A stretch of DNA of 32,440 nucleotides from Deltaproteobacteria bacterium (GTDB lineage Bacteria > Myxococcota > Myxococcia > Myxococcales > 40CM-4-68-19), in contig VBKI01000047.1 of the NCBI GenBank assembly GCA_005879535.1, positions 265,749 to 298,188 of the forward strand, in the 5' to 3' direction. The notes below the pieces were generated by a model, which did no database searches, was not told the DNA's origin, and saw nothing but the letters and a program-made list of their open reading frames with translations. Positions 23,625 to 31,879 of the stretch are shown in pieces. Made by a program: the position numbers and the translations under genes. Numbering within the stretch: the first letter of the stretch is position 1; each line of letters starts with the position of its first letter.

Positions 23625-23869
23625 CGCAGGTCGAGTCGAATGGGGGCTTGAAGCTGGTACTGGGGACCCTTCGCCTCGTACTGGCAATACCAGCGCAGGA
23701 TGTGGCTTCCCGTGATGGTATCCCGACTGCAGGTCATGGCGTCTGCGCCGCTGCCGACCTTCACGCCGGTCATCGACTCGTAGTGCGTCGCGGAGATGCG
23801 AAACGCCCCACGAGCCTGCGGAACCGCGCATGCCGCGACGAGAGCGAGCGCCATGCTCCCGAACCTCAT
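23615..23869 (-). CDS. Small exported protein, unknown function
   Basis: An 84-residue protein I do not recognise. Residues 1-21 look like a signal peptide (SMALALVAACAVPQARG with a small-residue cleavage site). The mature part of about 60 residues has two cysteines some 16 residues apart (CSRDTITGSHILRWYC) that could form a periplasmic disulfide, and a beta-rich, polar C-terminus. No ribosome site stands out before the ATG at 23869, which lowers confidence. The signal peptide and sensible composition argue that it is real. It lies between the DUF6351 gene downstream and the divergent DUF2846-like gene. Confidence 0.55.
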   Translation of the reverse strand: MRFGSMALALVAACAVPQARGAFRISATHYESMTGVKVGSGADAMTCSRDTITGSHILRWYCQYEAKGPQYQLQAPIRLDLRVR

Positions 23870-24017
23870 CGGCAGACTCTAACCCAACGACTACGGCGCG
23901 TGTCGTTCAGACACCTCGCGCTGTCGCCCGCAACAGGCGAAAACCTGACGAGGCCCGGGCACCATGGCACGCTCTGTCCGGCCGCCATCTCGCGGCCTCC
24001 ACAGCGAAGGTGACGGA

Positions 24018-24467
24018 ATGATGTTTGGTCGTCGAGCCTCGGCCGCAGCCGTTCTCGCCATGCTCGCTGGCTGCGCCAGCGTCGAGATGGCAGGTCCCGA
24101 GCGCGACTATGCGGCGAAGGAGTTCGCCAGGCCCTCGAAGGGCAAGGCCGCCCTCTACGTGTTCCGGAACGGGTCCAACGGCGGCGCGGTCAAGATGAGC
24201 CTCGAGCTTGATGGAGCACCTCTCGGAGAAACCGCCGCGAAGACATTCCACTGGCTGAGCATCACGCCTGGCAAGCACAAGCTGATCGGCAAGGCGGACA
24301 ACGAGTCGGTGATCGAGTTCACCGCGGCATCCGGACGCAACGTATTCGTCAGGCAAGATGTCGGGACGGGCCTCTTGTCCGCCGTAAACCGCCTCGAGCT
24401 CGTGGACGAGCAGACCGGCCGCGCCGGAGTCGCGGAGTGCGAGATGGCGGAAGCGCCTCTGAACTGA
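24018..24467 (+). CDS. DUF2846-like lipoprotein
   Basis: A 149-residue predicted lipoprotein. The N-terminus RRASAAAVLAMLAGCASVEM has a clear lipobox (LAGC, Cys at about 19). The mature domain KGKAALYVFRNGSNGG, LELDGAPLGETAAKTFHWL, ITPGKHKLIGKADNES and RNVFVRQDVGTG matches the beta-sandwich pattern of DUF2846, a family with no established function. The start is the ATG at 24018, with GAAGG about eight bases upstream; an in-frame ATG at 23964 would bury the signal peptide. It converges with the tiny lipoprotein gene that follows. Confidence 0.82.
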   Translation: MMFGRRASAAAVLAMLAGCASVEMAGPERDYAAKEFARPSKGKAALYVFRNGSNGGAVKMSLELDGAPLGETAAKTFHWLSITPGKHKLIGKADNESVIEFTAASGRNVFVRQDVGTGLLSAVNRLELVDEQTGRAGVAECEMAEAPLN

Positions 24468-24494
24468 AGATCGGCCCCACGGTTTGCCTTTCCT

Positions 24495-24662
24495 TCAGCG
24501 ATGGTCGCCATCGCGGTCGCGGCGATCTTCGTCGCGGTGATGGTCGCCGTCGTGCTCCGCGTCTCCCGCGCTGCCTTCGTACCGCCTCCCCTGCACGTCG
24601 CCCTCATGGGCACAGGCCATTCCGAGGATCGATGCAGCGATGAGCAGCAAAGCGGTACGCAT
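24495..24662 (-). CDS. Tiny Asp/His/Arg-rich lipoprotein (55 residues)
   Basis: A 55-residue reading frame on the minus strand. The N-terminus MRTALLLIAASILGMACAHE is a compact lipoprotein signal with Cys17. The remainder is very hydrophilic, and its last 20 residues are almost only Asp, His, Arg, Glu and Gly (EHDGDHHRDEDRRDRDGDHR). AAGGGG lies about six bases before the ATG, a convincing ribosome site. The charged His/Asp tail could bind metal ions or simply act as a flexible surface brush (inference). I know no family for it. The gene is divergent from the barrel-protein gene and convergent with the DUF2846-like gene. Confidence 0.68.
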   Translation of the reverse strand: MRTALLLIAASILGMACAHEGDVQGRRYEGSAGDAEHDGDHHRDEDRRDRDGDHR

Positions 24663-24750
24663 GGTTGCCCCTTTGAACAGCGATTGCAGGCGGCACGATG
24701 ATCATCTCGCGCCGCACACGCATCAGACGTCCGGAGGCGTGGCGGCGCGC

Positions 24751-24774
24751 CTGAAACATGACGGTTCATTTCAG
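24751..24774. promoter_or_regulatory. Inverted repeat between divergent envelope genes
   Basis: CTGAAA and TTTCAG are separated by twelve bases, between the tiny lipoprotein (start 24662) and the barrel-protein gene (start 24807). The spacing of about one and a half helical turns would suit a dimeric regulator. No clear promoter boxes are seen with it. Confidence 0.25.
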
Positions 24775-24806
24775 CGGGTTGCGTCCGTGAATGGGCGCTG
24801 CGTGGG

Positions 24807-25496
24807 TTGCGTCGAATTCGCGTGACCACGACCAAAGTCGCCTCCACTGCCGTCGCAGTGCTGGCCGCGCTGCCGTTCGCAGCCCGCGCCGCCGACGGGC
24901 CGGCGCTCGACGGGTCGATGCTCGCTCGATCGGAATCGCAGCCCGACCTGATGCGCCATGGCTATTCACCCGGCTACGACCGCGGTTATGAGCCGCAGGC
25001 GCGCCAGGGACTGCTGCTGTCCTTCGGTCTGGGCGGCGGCTCTCTCTATCTCTCCAATGAAGGACCCTCGCGCCTTGGTGCCGCCGACGTGGACTTCCGG
25101 ATCGGCTACGGGTTCTCCGACCGCTTCCAGATGTTCATGGACTTCAACACGGACGTCGGCAGCACCTACTACGGCAACAGCGTGGGCTCGTGGACCTGGA
25201 CCCTGCGCGGGCAGACCGTGCTCGCCGGCGACCGCGCCGGCAACGGCCTCAACGTGAACTTCGGCGCTGGATTCGGCGGGATCACGTACGACACGGGCTA
25301 CGCCGATCGCGCATCGAGTCCCACCGGCTTCGCGCTTGCCGGGGGCCTATCGTACGACGCGCGCATCACGCCCTGGTTTGCGATCAGTCCGGAATTCTTC
25401 GTCACCTGGCACCAGATTCCCAACCCGCCGGGCACCCCCGATGATGTCTCCAGCATCTACGGCGTCCGGCTCAACCTGCTTTGGTATCTGCACTGA
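24807..25496 (+). CDS. Outer-membrane beta-barrel protein
   Basis: A protein of about 229 residues. The signal peptide has hydrophobic core ASTAVAVLAALPFAARA with cleavage before ADGP. After a polar linker the sequence alternates in barrel fashion: GLLLSFGLGGGSLYLSNEG, VDFRIGYGFSDRFQMFMDFN, NVNFGAGFGGITYDTGY, TGFALAGGLSYDARITPWFA and the closing YGVRLNLLWYLH. This suggests an eight-stranded OmpA/OmpW-like barrel. The start is uncertain: TTG 24807 gives a positively charged n-region (RRIR), while GTG 24822 is a shorter option; neither has a strong ribosome site. The aromatic-rich protein gene follows 14 bases after the stop, so the two are probably co-transcribed. Function unknown. Confidence 0.8.
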   Translation: MRRIRVTTTKVASTAVAVLAALPFAARAADGPALDGSMLARSESQPDLMRHGYSPGYDRGYEPQARQGLLLSFGLGGGSLYLSNEGPSRLGAADVDFRIGYGFSDRFQMFMDFNTDVGSTYYGNSVGSWTWTLRGQTVLAGDRAGNGLNVNFGAGFGGITYDTGYADRASSPTGFALAGGLSYDARITPWFAISPEFFVTWHQIPNPPGTPDDVSSIYGVRLNLLWYLH

Positions 25497-25510
25497 GACA
25501 AAGGCCCATC

Positions 25511-26176
25511 ATGCGGAAGCTCTCCGTTCTCATCCTCTCCCTGTTGCTCTTTCCGGCGATCGCGTCTGCGCAGTCCGAAGGGCCGCCGCCTCCTCCTGAT
25601 TCGCAAGACGTGAAGATGGCGCAGCCGCCGGACGCGGAGCCGGGCATGCAGCCCCCCGCGCCTCCTGCCGCCCCGCCGTCGCCTGCATCGGACAGCGATC
25701 AGGTGGGCATCCTGCAGCAGCCCGCACCCGCTTCGCCGCCGGCGACCGCGGCGCCGCAGCAGACGGGCCAATGGGTCTACACGAACCAGTACGGCTGGGT
25801 CTGGATGCCTTACGGCCAGCAGTACGTCGACGAGGGAACCTACGGCGCGTCTTCGCCGTATCAATACGTCTACTGCGTGGGCGTGGGCTGGTCGTGGGTT
25901 GCGGCGCCGTGGCTGTGGGGTTGGGGCGCCTATCCCTACTTCGGAGCGTGGGGGCCGTCTCACTTCGGCTGGTATCGCGGCCTGTATCGTGCCGGCTATG
26001 GCTGGGGACGTTATCGCGGCGGCAGCCGATCTTACGCCGGTGGATATCGCTCAACCCGCCCCGTCGGTGGCGGATACGTCAGCGGACGAACTAGCCGGTC
26101 GTTTGGCGCACCCACTCGCGGCCGCTCGTTCCCCGCCCGCACCCGCATCGCAGCGAGCGGCAGTCACCGGCGGTAA
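25511..26176 (+). CDS. Exported proline-rich and Trp/Tyr/Gly-rich protein
   Basis: A 221-residue secreted protein in three zones. Residues 1-20 are a signal peptide (LSVLILSLLLFPAIASA). Residues about 24-85 are proline/alanine-rich, likely an extended linker. Residues about 86-165 are full of aromatic residues and glycine (WVYTNQYGWVWMPYG, YQYVYCVGVGWSWVAAPW, WGWGAYPYFGAWGPSHFGWY). The tail is Arg/Gly/Ser-rich. Proteins with this layout recur in myxobacteria-like genomes as uncharacterised surface proteins; no catalytic motif is visible. It starts 14 bases after the barrel-protein gene and may associate with it in the envelope (inference). AAAGG is a weak ribosome site. Confidence 0.8.
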   Translation: MRKLSVLILSLLLFPAIASAQSEGPPPPPDSQDVKMAQPPDAEPGMQPPAPPAAPPSPASDSDQVGILQQPAPASPPATAAPQQTGQWVYTNQYGWVWMPYGQQYVDEGTYGASSPYQYVYCVGVGWSWVAAPWLWGWGAYPYFGAWGPSHFGWYRGLYRAGYGWGRYRGGSRSYAGGYRSTRPVGGGYVSGRTSRSFGAPTRGRSFPARTRIAASGSHRR

Positions 26177-26287
26177 TCGGGCCACGCGCGTCCAAGCTAG
26201 GGCTTGAACGTCTCTTGCAACCACTTCGCCTTTCACTAGGGTGCCGCCCGCGTCGCGGCCAAACCCTCTCAATCAAGGAGAACCCTC

Positions 26288-26509
26288 ATGGCGACAGGCG
26301 ACACCAACCGCGGACTGCAGAACATCAAGTTCGACAAGAACAACCACCAGATCAGCCTCGTCGACACCAATACGCGGATTCCGGTGCGGGATTTCTTCGA
26401 GTATCTGCGCGAGCAGGGCGTCGAGGAACGCGACGTGCTTCCGGTATGGCAATCGGGAGCGAACAAGAACCGGGGCGAGAGCACCGGGCGGAGTGGCTCC
26501 AACTTCTGA
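26288..26509 (+). CDS. Small 73-residue protein of unknown function
   Basis: A compact cytoplasmic protein with no signal peptide or membrane segment: GLQNIKFDKNNHQISLVDTN, then IPVRDFFEYLREQGVEERDV, then a Ser/Gly/Asn-rich tail. It reads as a short beta hairpin followed by an amphipathic helix. AAGGAG about eight bases before the ATG is strong, and an excellent intrinsic terminator follows 24 bases after the stop, so it is a well-defined single-gene unit. Its base composition looks less GC-rich than its neighbours. I do not recognise a family. Confidence 0.78.
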   Translation: MATGDTNRGLQNIKFDKNNHQISLVDTNTRIPVRDFFEYLREQGVEERDVLPVWQSGANKNRGESTGRSGSNF

Positions 26510-26533
26510 CGAGCATGTAAATGGTCCGACGCA

Positions 26534-26564
26534 GGGCGGCCGCATCGTGCGCCGCCCTTTTTTT
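26534..26564 (+). terminator. Intrinsic terminator after the 73-residue gene
   Basis: GGGCGGC (26534-26540) pairs with GCCGCCC (26551-26557), with an inner GCA/TGC pairing, followed by seven T at 26558-26564. It is oriented to stop plus-strand transcription before the convergent TPR gene. On the minus strand there is no T-run, so it works in one direction only. Confidence 0.88.
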
Positions 26565-26571
26565 GTGCGAG

Positions 26572-28203
26572 CTATTGCGCAGCTGTCTTCGCCGGCGTGA
26601 GGCGATCGGGCACCGACCCACCGCACAGCGCCACCAACCGATCGCGGAAGGCCTTCGCCTCCTGTTTCTTCCCGGCGCGTTCCGCCGCCCGCGCCGCGCC
26701 GTCATAGCTGTTGAGACGTCCCGGCGCCGCACGGAGCGAGGCCTCGTACTCGGCGAGCGCGGCCGCCGGCTGCCCAACCTCGGCGAGCAGGTCGGCGAGC
26801 TGCTCGCGCGCCGGAAGAATCGATCCGGGTGTAACGGGGTGCTTGTCGGTCGAGTCCTCCAGGTCGGCGGCCGATCGCATGAGGGCCAGCGCTTCCGCGT
26901 CCTTCTTCTCGGCCCGCGCCAGCCATCCCGCCGCTGCGCGCCGCTGGATTTCGACCTGGGTGGCCCAGTCGAAACCTTTCTGGCCCTTGAGCGAGGCCTG
27001 GATCTCGGTCAGCGTCGCGACGTCCGACCGCGCCGCGTTCGCGTCGCCCGCCCGCGCCGCCCCAACTGCGCGCGCGAAATGAACGATCGCCTTGGCATAG
27101 GGATACTTCGCCCATGGGAACGTCGCCGGCTTTGCGGTCACCGCTGCCGCCTCGCTCCAGGCGCGGCGCTCGAGCGCGTGTCGGGCTGGCACCGCAGCGA
27201 GGGCGTAGCCAGCGGCGAACTGCGCGATGTCGAAGCTCGTCACCTTGGCGACGTTGTCGGCCACTTCTCGCGCCTTCGCATCCTGGCCCGTCTGCAGGTA
27301 CGCGTACTCGAGGTAGTCCATGGCGTGCAGCGCGTCGAATGCCGTCGCCCCGGCGTGGGTCTTGGAGATCCACCTCTGCGCCGTCTGCGCCGACGTGATG
27401 TTCGAGTCGATCGACTCCTTCCACATTCCCAGGCGCGTAAAGATGTGCGACGGCATGTGCTGCGCGTGCGGGGCCGAGGGTGCGATCCTCGCATAGGCGC
27501 GCGCCGCCGGCAGCGCCAGCTCGGCGAGCTCGGGGTAGTCGAAGGAGTGGATCATATAGTGGGCGATCCCCGGATGATCCGGCTCGACGGTCAGCAGGCC
27601 ATTGAGGATCTTTGCCGCCTCCCTCTGTCTCGCGTACGTCTTGTCGGGCGGCGAGTTGTAGGCGACCCCGAGAATCGCGAGCGCGTGGAAGATCGCCGCC
27701 TCGTGGTCGCCGGGGCTGCGCTGCGCCACGCCGGCCATGGCCTTGTCGTAGGCTACGACGCGCGACGGGTGCGGCACTCCATCGCCCTCGTAGTAGGAGC
27801 CGATCGCGGCGATGTAGTCGCGCTCACGCGCGCTCGGCGCTCCCACGGCCGCCGCCTTCTGCGCTGCCGCTCGTCCGGCAGAGAATTCGTCGTCCGTGGG
27901 CGGCCCCCAGATGGTGTGGAAATAGGTCATCGCGAGCCCCCACTGCGCCATCCCGCAACCGGGATCCTTCGCCGAAACCTCCTCGAAGGTCTTCGCGGCC
28001 TTGACGTAAGCGAAGGAGTGCAACAGCGCCAGCCCGCGCTCGAACACCGGCTGAACCTTGGCGTCACACGACGTGGGAAACCGGACCTGCCCGAACTTCT
28101 CCGGCGCGGGGTGCGCGTGATCGTGCTCGTGTTGGGCGAGTGCCCATCCGGGCGCGAGCGCAAGGGCCACCGCGAGAGCGTGAGTGCCACGGAAAGACTG
28201 CAT
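26572..28203 (-). CDS. Exported TPR-repeat protein with His-rich N-terminus
   Basis: A 543-residue secreted or periplasmic protein. The signal peptide (ALAVALALAPGWALA) is followed directly by the His-rich HEHDHAHP. The rest is helical with TPR-like repeats: KVQPVFERGLALLHSFAYVKAA, TFEEVSAKDPGCGMAQWGLA, KILNGLLTVEPDHPGIAHYM and, near the end, LAEVGQPAAALAEYEASLRAAPG. The block IWGPPTDDEFSAGRAAAQKA and the HMPSHIFTRLGMWKESIDSN segment are features of a widespread uncharacterised TPR family. AGGGGGAAG before the ATG at 28203 supports this start over an upstream ATG at 28242. The His cluster could bind metal (inference). Confidence 0.88.
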   Translation of the reverse strand: MQSFRGTHALAVALALAPGWALAQHEHDHAHPAPEKFGQVRFPTSCDAKVQPVFERGLALLHSFAYVKAAKTFEEVSAKDPGCGMAQWGLAMTYFHTIWGPPTDDEFSAGRAAAQKAAAVGAPSARERDYIAAIGSYYEGDGVPHPSRVVAYDKAMAGVAQRSPGDHEAAIFHALAILGVAYNSPPDKTYARQREAAKILNGLLTVEPDHPGIAHYMIHSFDYPELAELALPAARAYARIAPSAPHAQHMPSHIFTRLGMWKESIDSNITSAQTAQRWISKTHAGATAFDALHAMDYLEYAYLQTGQDAKAREVADNVAKVTSFDIAQFAAGYALAAVPARHALERRAWSEAAAVTAKPATFPWAKYPYAKAIVHFARAVGAARAGDANAARSDVATLTEIQASLKGQKGFDWATQVEIQRRAAAGWLARAEKKDAEALALMRSAADLEDSTDKHPVTPGSILPAREQLADLLAEVGQPAAALAEYEASLRAAPGRLNSYDGAARAAERAGKKQEAKAFRDRLVALCGGSVPDRLTPAKTAAQ

Positions 28204-28280
28204 GGCTTCCCCCTGGATTTGGAAGGGCGGCGATTCTGTCACGATGCGCGGAACAGGTCCATGCGCACCCGGATGAAGGA

Positions 28281-28799
28281 TCAGCGCGCGCCGTAGAAGT
28301 CATAGTTCGCCGAATAATCCACGCGCGCCTCCGTGCCTTCATGTGCCGCATCGCAGCCCCCGGATGGCGCGACCCCACCGACGGTGTCGAGGCGCTGGAT
28401 GTACTTCACGCCCGAAAGCATGCCGCTGCCTTCGCTCGACTTCGCGCGCAGGAGCAACCACGGCACCGCGCCCGGCACCGCCGACCGCTGCATCACTTCG
28501 CCGACGACGCGACTTCCATCGGCGCTTTCCCAGGTAGGGCCCGCGTAGTGTCGGCCGATCCTGGCGCCACTCTGATCGAACAGCTCCGCTTCGGGCGCCT
28601 TGAGCGCCCACTCGAATGCCGCCGGATCCGCTGCCTTCACCCTGCACGCGTAGATCTGGGCGCCGCGCGCCGCCGCGCGCAGGAGGAGCGACTGGCCGTC
28701 TGGAACACGGAGATTTTGCGGAACGGCCGTTGGCTGCGACCGCGGAGTGGAGGCGCAAGAAGCGAGCACGAGCGCGATGGCAGATCCGAATCGAGGCAT
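28281..28799 (-). CDS. DUF3455-like lipoprotein
   Basis: A 172-residue predicted lipoprotein: FGSAIALVLASCASTPR with Cys at about 15. The mature domain carries the DUF3455 pattern: GAQIYACRVKAADPAAFEWA, LKAPEAELFDQSGARIGRHY, AGPTWESADGSRVVGEVM, VPWLLLRAKSSEGSGMLSGV and YIQRLDTVGGVAPSGGCD. The family is exported and has no known function. GGAGGAAAA immediately before the ATG at 28799 is a strong ribosome site and excludes an ATG 33 bases further upstream. It is followed, on the same strand, by the exported TPR gene after about 75 bases. Confidence 0.87.
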   Translation of the reverse strand: MPRFGSAIALVLASCASTPRSQPTAVPQNLRVPDGQSLLLRAAARGAQIYACRVKAADPAAFEWALKAPEAELFDQSGARIGRHYAGPTWESADGSRVVGEVMQRSAVPGAVPWLLLRAKSSEGSGMLSGVKYIQRLDTVGGVAPSGGCDAAHEGTEARVDYSANYDFYGAR

Positions 28800-28900
28800 T
28801 TTTCCTCCAGAGTTGCCTGCGGCCCTACGCATTGGAGATGAAGCGAACCTGCGAAACTATTCCGCCATCTCCGCAATGCGCGCCCGGATCAGCTTGCGGA

Positions 28901-30070
28901 CTAGTGAGTCCGATGAATGACCTTCCCCGCACGCACTGTATAGCGCGCCTTGGCCAGGGCGCGGATGTCCCGCGAGGGGTCGCCTTCGAAGATGGCAATG
29001 TCGGCACGGAGGCCGGGCGCGATCCGGCCGAGGCGTTGCGATACCCCAAACCGCTCCGCCGGCGCGGTCGTCAGCGAGGCCAGGATCTGGGTGAAGGTCA
29101 TTCCCGCTTCAGCCATCGACGCATATTCCGGTGACGGGTCTGGATCGACCGCGCCCAGGTCAGTTCCGAAGAGGACTGTGCCGCCGGCCCCGATCCACGC
29201 CCGCACCTGCCCCGCTGCAATGACGGCGATGCGTTCGCGCGCCGAGACACGGTCGTGACGAGCGAACTGCCTCCACAGCGCGAGCGTCGGCGTCAACGCC
29301 GCCCGCCGTTCCGCGATGGCGGCGAGCATCGGCGAATCCCATGCGCCGGAATCCGGCGTCGTGTGCGCGATGACGTCGACTCCGGCGCGCAGTGCGGCGA
29401 GCACGTCGGCGGCGCTGTTCGGGTGGACGAACGCGGGTCTGCCCGTATCGTGGGCGGCGTCGACCGCCGCGCGGATGGCGTTCTCCGGAAGGGAGCCGCT
29501 GCGCGGTGTAGACACGAACAGCTTGATGGCATCCACGCCATCCTCGAGAAGCTTTCGCGCGGCAGCGGTGGCCTGCGCGGCGTCCGCGATCTCCGGGGCC
29601 GGGAATTTCATGACGCCCATCATGGCGAGGACGATGTCCGGCGGCAGGCCGCCGGCCGGGAGCAGGCCTTCGCCGGTCGAGCGAATCCGCGGTCCCGGCA
29701 CCTCCCCGGACTCGATGCGATCCCGGATGCACCGCGTGTTCGCCCACATCGAACCGGTGTCGAACACGCTGGTGAACCCGTACGCGGTGAAGGCGTCCCG
29801 GAGCTGCCGGTCCAGCTCCGTTGGAGGGATCGCTTCCGCCCCCGCCCACATCCGCTCGAAGAAATGAACGTGGCTGTTCCAGAGGCCGGCGGTGACGGCG
29901 CAGCCCGAGCAGTCGATCCGCTGTACAGCGGATGGAACCGGAGGATGACCGACCGACTCGATGACGCCGTCTCGCACCAGCACCGTGCCGTCGCGGACGA
30001 CCTGGTCGCCAGGGCCGGGATGGATGGTCCCGCCCACCAGAGCCAGATCTCCCCCGGGCGCAGCCTTCAT
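28901..30070 (-). CDS. Amidohydrolase (imidazolonepropionase-like)
   Basis: A 389-residue metal-dependent hydrolase of the amidohydrolase superfamily. All metal-site positions are visible: H67 and H69 in NSHVHF, K183 in AIKLFVS (expected carbamylated lysine), H216 in FVHPNS, H236 in IAHTTPD and D304 in FGTDLGAVD. This suggests a two-metal site. The C-terminal GRIAPGLRADIAIFEGDPSRD is the usual strand that rejoins the small beta-sandwich. Relatives include prolidase-like and imidazolonepropionase-like enzymes; the substrate is not readable. No signal peptide is seen from the ATG at 30070, which has only a weak ribosome site. It is divergent from the SRPBCC gene 70 bases away. Confidence 0.9.
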   Translation of the reverse strand: MKAAPGGDLALVGGTIHPGPGDQVVRDGTVLVRDGVIESVGHPPVPSAVQRIDCSGCAVTAGLWNSHVHFFERMWAGAEAIPPTELDRQLRDAFTAYGFTSVFDTGSMWANTRCIRDRIESGEVPGPRIRSTGEGLLPAGGLPPDIVLAMMGVMKFPAPEIADAAQATAAARKLLEDGVDAIKLFVSTPRSGSLPENAIRAAVDAAHDTGRPAFVHPNSAADVLAALRAGVDVIAHTTPDSGAWDSPMLAAIAERRAALTPTLALWRQFARHDRVSARERIAVIAAGQVRAWIGAGGTVLFGTDLGAVDPDPSPEYASMAEAGMTFTQILASLTTAPAERFGVSQRLGRIAPGLRADIAIFEGDPSRDIRALAKARYTVRAGKVIHRTH

Positions 30071-30140
30071 CGCAGAGTACTCATGACCCGCCCGCGCGAG
30101 AACGCAAGCGCCACGCGACGATCCGGAATAGAGTCGCTGG

Positions 30141-30536
30141 ATGGCTTGCATCCGGAAAGAACTGCTGCTCGACGCGCGGCCGGAGGACGTCTGGTCGGCC
30201 GTGCGCGATTTCGGCGCGCCGCACGAGAAGCTCGTTCCGGGCGTGCTGGTGGACTCGCGGCTCGAACCGGGCGCGCGCGTCGTGACGTTTGCCAACGGGC
30301 TGGTCGTTCGCGAGTTGCTCGTCGAGCTGAACGACGAAACGCGCCGCCTTTGCTGGACGGCGCGCGGTGGCCGCGCCACGCATCACAACGCGTCGATGCA
30401 GGTGTACGCCGACGGCGCACGCACGCGGTTCGTCTGGGTCACCGACGTGCTCCCCGACGAGATTGTGCCGGCGATCTCCGCCCTCGTCGAAGCGGGCGCT
30501 GCGGCCATCCGGCGCAAGCTCGAACGCCCTCGCTGA
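30141..30536 (+). CDS. SRPBCC (START-like) family protein
   Basis: A 131-residue protein with the helix-grip fold of the polyketide cyclase/Bet v 1-like superfamily. It begins IRKELLLDARPEDVWSAVRD, continues FANGLVVRELLVELNDETRR and THHNASMQVYADGARTRFVW, and ends with the long helix IVPAISALVEAGAAAIRRKL. The fold forms a hydrophobic ligand pocket. Members act as small-molecule carriers or cyclases; the ligand is unknown here. The divergent amidohydrolase gene may share its promoter region. Confidence 0.87.
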   Translation: MACIRKELLLDARPEDVWSAVRDFGAPHEKLVPGVLVDSRLEPGARVVTFANGLVVRELLVELNDETRRLCWTARGGRATHHNASMQVYADGARTRFVWVTDVLPDEIVPAISALVEAGAAAIRRKLERPR

Positions 30537-30680
30537 AGCCGGATTGTGTTCGAAATCATTCGCCGCATCGCGCCGATGGGCCGACGCGAGGATTAGGCAA
30601 TCGGATTCACTCGCTTGCAGTGGACGGCGAGGATGACGAGATCAGGCGACGCGGGGGCACTCTGTGGCGAGAGTGAGATC

Positions 30681-31877
30681 ATGAAGCGGCGAATCCGCGT
30701 CGTTTCGCTCATCAATGAATTGCTCTTTGGCGGCGACGAGAGCCGGCTCCTTGCGTTCTCGCGGACGGTAAATGCGAAGGACTTCGATCATCGCGTGGTC
30801 TGCGTGAAGCGTCCGGACCGCGACTTCGACTCGCGCAACGGAACGATGCGCGCTCTGTACGCCCGCTCCGGCATCCCGGTCGCGGACCTGGGAGAAGGCT
30901 ACCCAAACCTGGGCCGCGATGCGCGCCCGATGATGGCACTGAATCGCAGCCTGATGCTCACCCGATCGGTTGCCCGGTTCTGTCGCTATCTCCGGGAGCA
31001 CGAGATCGACGTCATCGATGCGCACCTCGGCTCGGGCAGCCTGGTGGGAACGATCTGCGGCGCGTTGATGCGCGTTCCGGTGGCCATCACCACATATCAG
31101 GTCGAGCAATGGGACCCGCTCTGGCTGTGGCGCCGCGTACACCCGGCGGTGCTGCGCGGTGCCGATGCGGTCGTCACCGATTCCCAGGCTTGTGCGCAGG
31201 CGGTAAAGTCGTTCATGGGGCGCCCCGAAGCGGAGGTCAGGGTCATACCGAATGGCATAGAGCCGCCGTCGAGCGCGCGATCGCGCGCGGAGATGCGCGA
31301 AGTGCTCGGCCTGCCGGCGGACCCGCACGTCCGCGTCATCGGCCAGATTGCGACGTTGTTGCCAACCAAAGGGCAGGACGTGCTCCTCGAAGCCGCGAGT
31401 CGCGTCCTCGCCGAGGAACCCCACGTCGCCTTCCTGCTTCTCGGGTACCCGCGCGGCGGATCGTCGTACGCGGACGATTTGCGCCGGCAAGCGAAACGCC
31501 TCGGGGTCGACGGTCGCGTCTTCATTTGCGGCTATCCGGGAAACAACGGCGACGCGTGGAAGGTCATCGACATTCACGCCCACCCGACCGAGCTCGATTC
31601 CCTCCCGCAGGCCATCATGGAGGCGATGTCGCTCGGTATCCCCTCGGTGGTCACGCCTGTCGGCGGCATCCCGACGATGGTCGACCACGAGCAGACGGGA
31701 CTGATCGTGCCGCCGCGCGACGGGGCGGCGTTGGCGCAAGCCCTGCTTCGCCTCCTTCGCGAGCCGGAAACTGCTTCCCGCCTGGGGCGCGCCGCGCAAG
31801 AACGTTACCGGCAGCGATACACGACCGCGATCATGACCGGCGCTCTGGAAAATCTCTTTGCAGGCCTCGCCAACTGA
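30681..31877 (+). CDS. GT4-family glycosyltransferase
   Basis: A 398-residue GT-B glycosyltransferase. The N-terminal acceptor domain contains the glycine-rich loop LLFGGDESRLLAFSR and IDAHLGSGSLVGTICGALMR. The C-terminal nucleotide-sugar domain begins near VIGQIATLLPTKGQDVLLEA and carries HPTELDSLPQAIMEAMSLG with the E-x7-E-type donor motif, then PSVVTPVGGIPTMVDHEQTG. It probably transfers a sugar for polysaccharide or lipopolysaccharide synthesis at the inner membrane. The ATG at 30681 gives a natural first strand (RRIRVVSLINELL). A second, broken glycosyltransferase gene follows after two bases, so this is the start or end of a surface-polysaccharide locus. Confidence 0.93.
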   Translation: MKRRIRVVSLINELLFGGDESRLLAFSRTVNAKDFDHRVVCVKRPDRDFDSRNGTMRALYARSGIPVADLGEGYPNLGRDARPMMALNRSLMLTRSVARFCRYLREHEIDVIDAHLGSGSLVGTICGALMRVPVAITTYQVEQWDPLWLWRRVHPAVLRGADAVVTDSQACAQAVKSFMGRPEAEVRVIPNGIEPPSSARSRAEMREVLGLPADPHVRVIGQIATLLPTKGQDVLLEAASRVLAEEPHVAFLLLGYPRGGSSYADDLRRQAKRLGVDGRVFICGYPGNNGDAWKVIDIHAHPTELDSLPQAIMEAMSLGIPSVVTPVGGIPTMVDHEQTGLIVPPRDGAALAQALLRLLREPETASRLGRAAQERYRQRYTTAIMTGALENLFAGLAN

Positions 31878-31879
31878 CC

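Noticed and set aside
26521-28296. A 591-codon plus-strand frame opposite the exported TPR gene
   Set aside because: Begins inside the terminator region and has Arg-rich composition; the minus strand is clearly coding.
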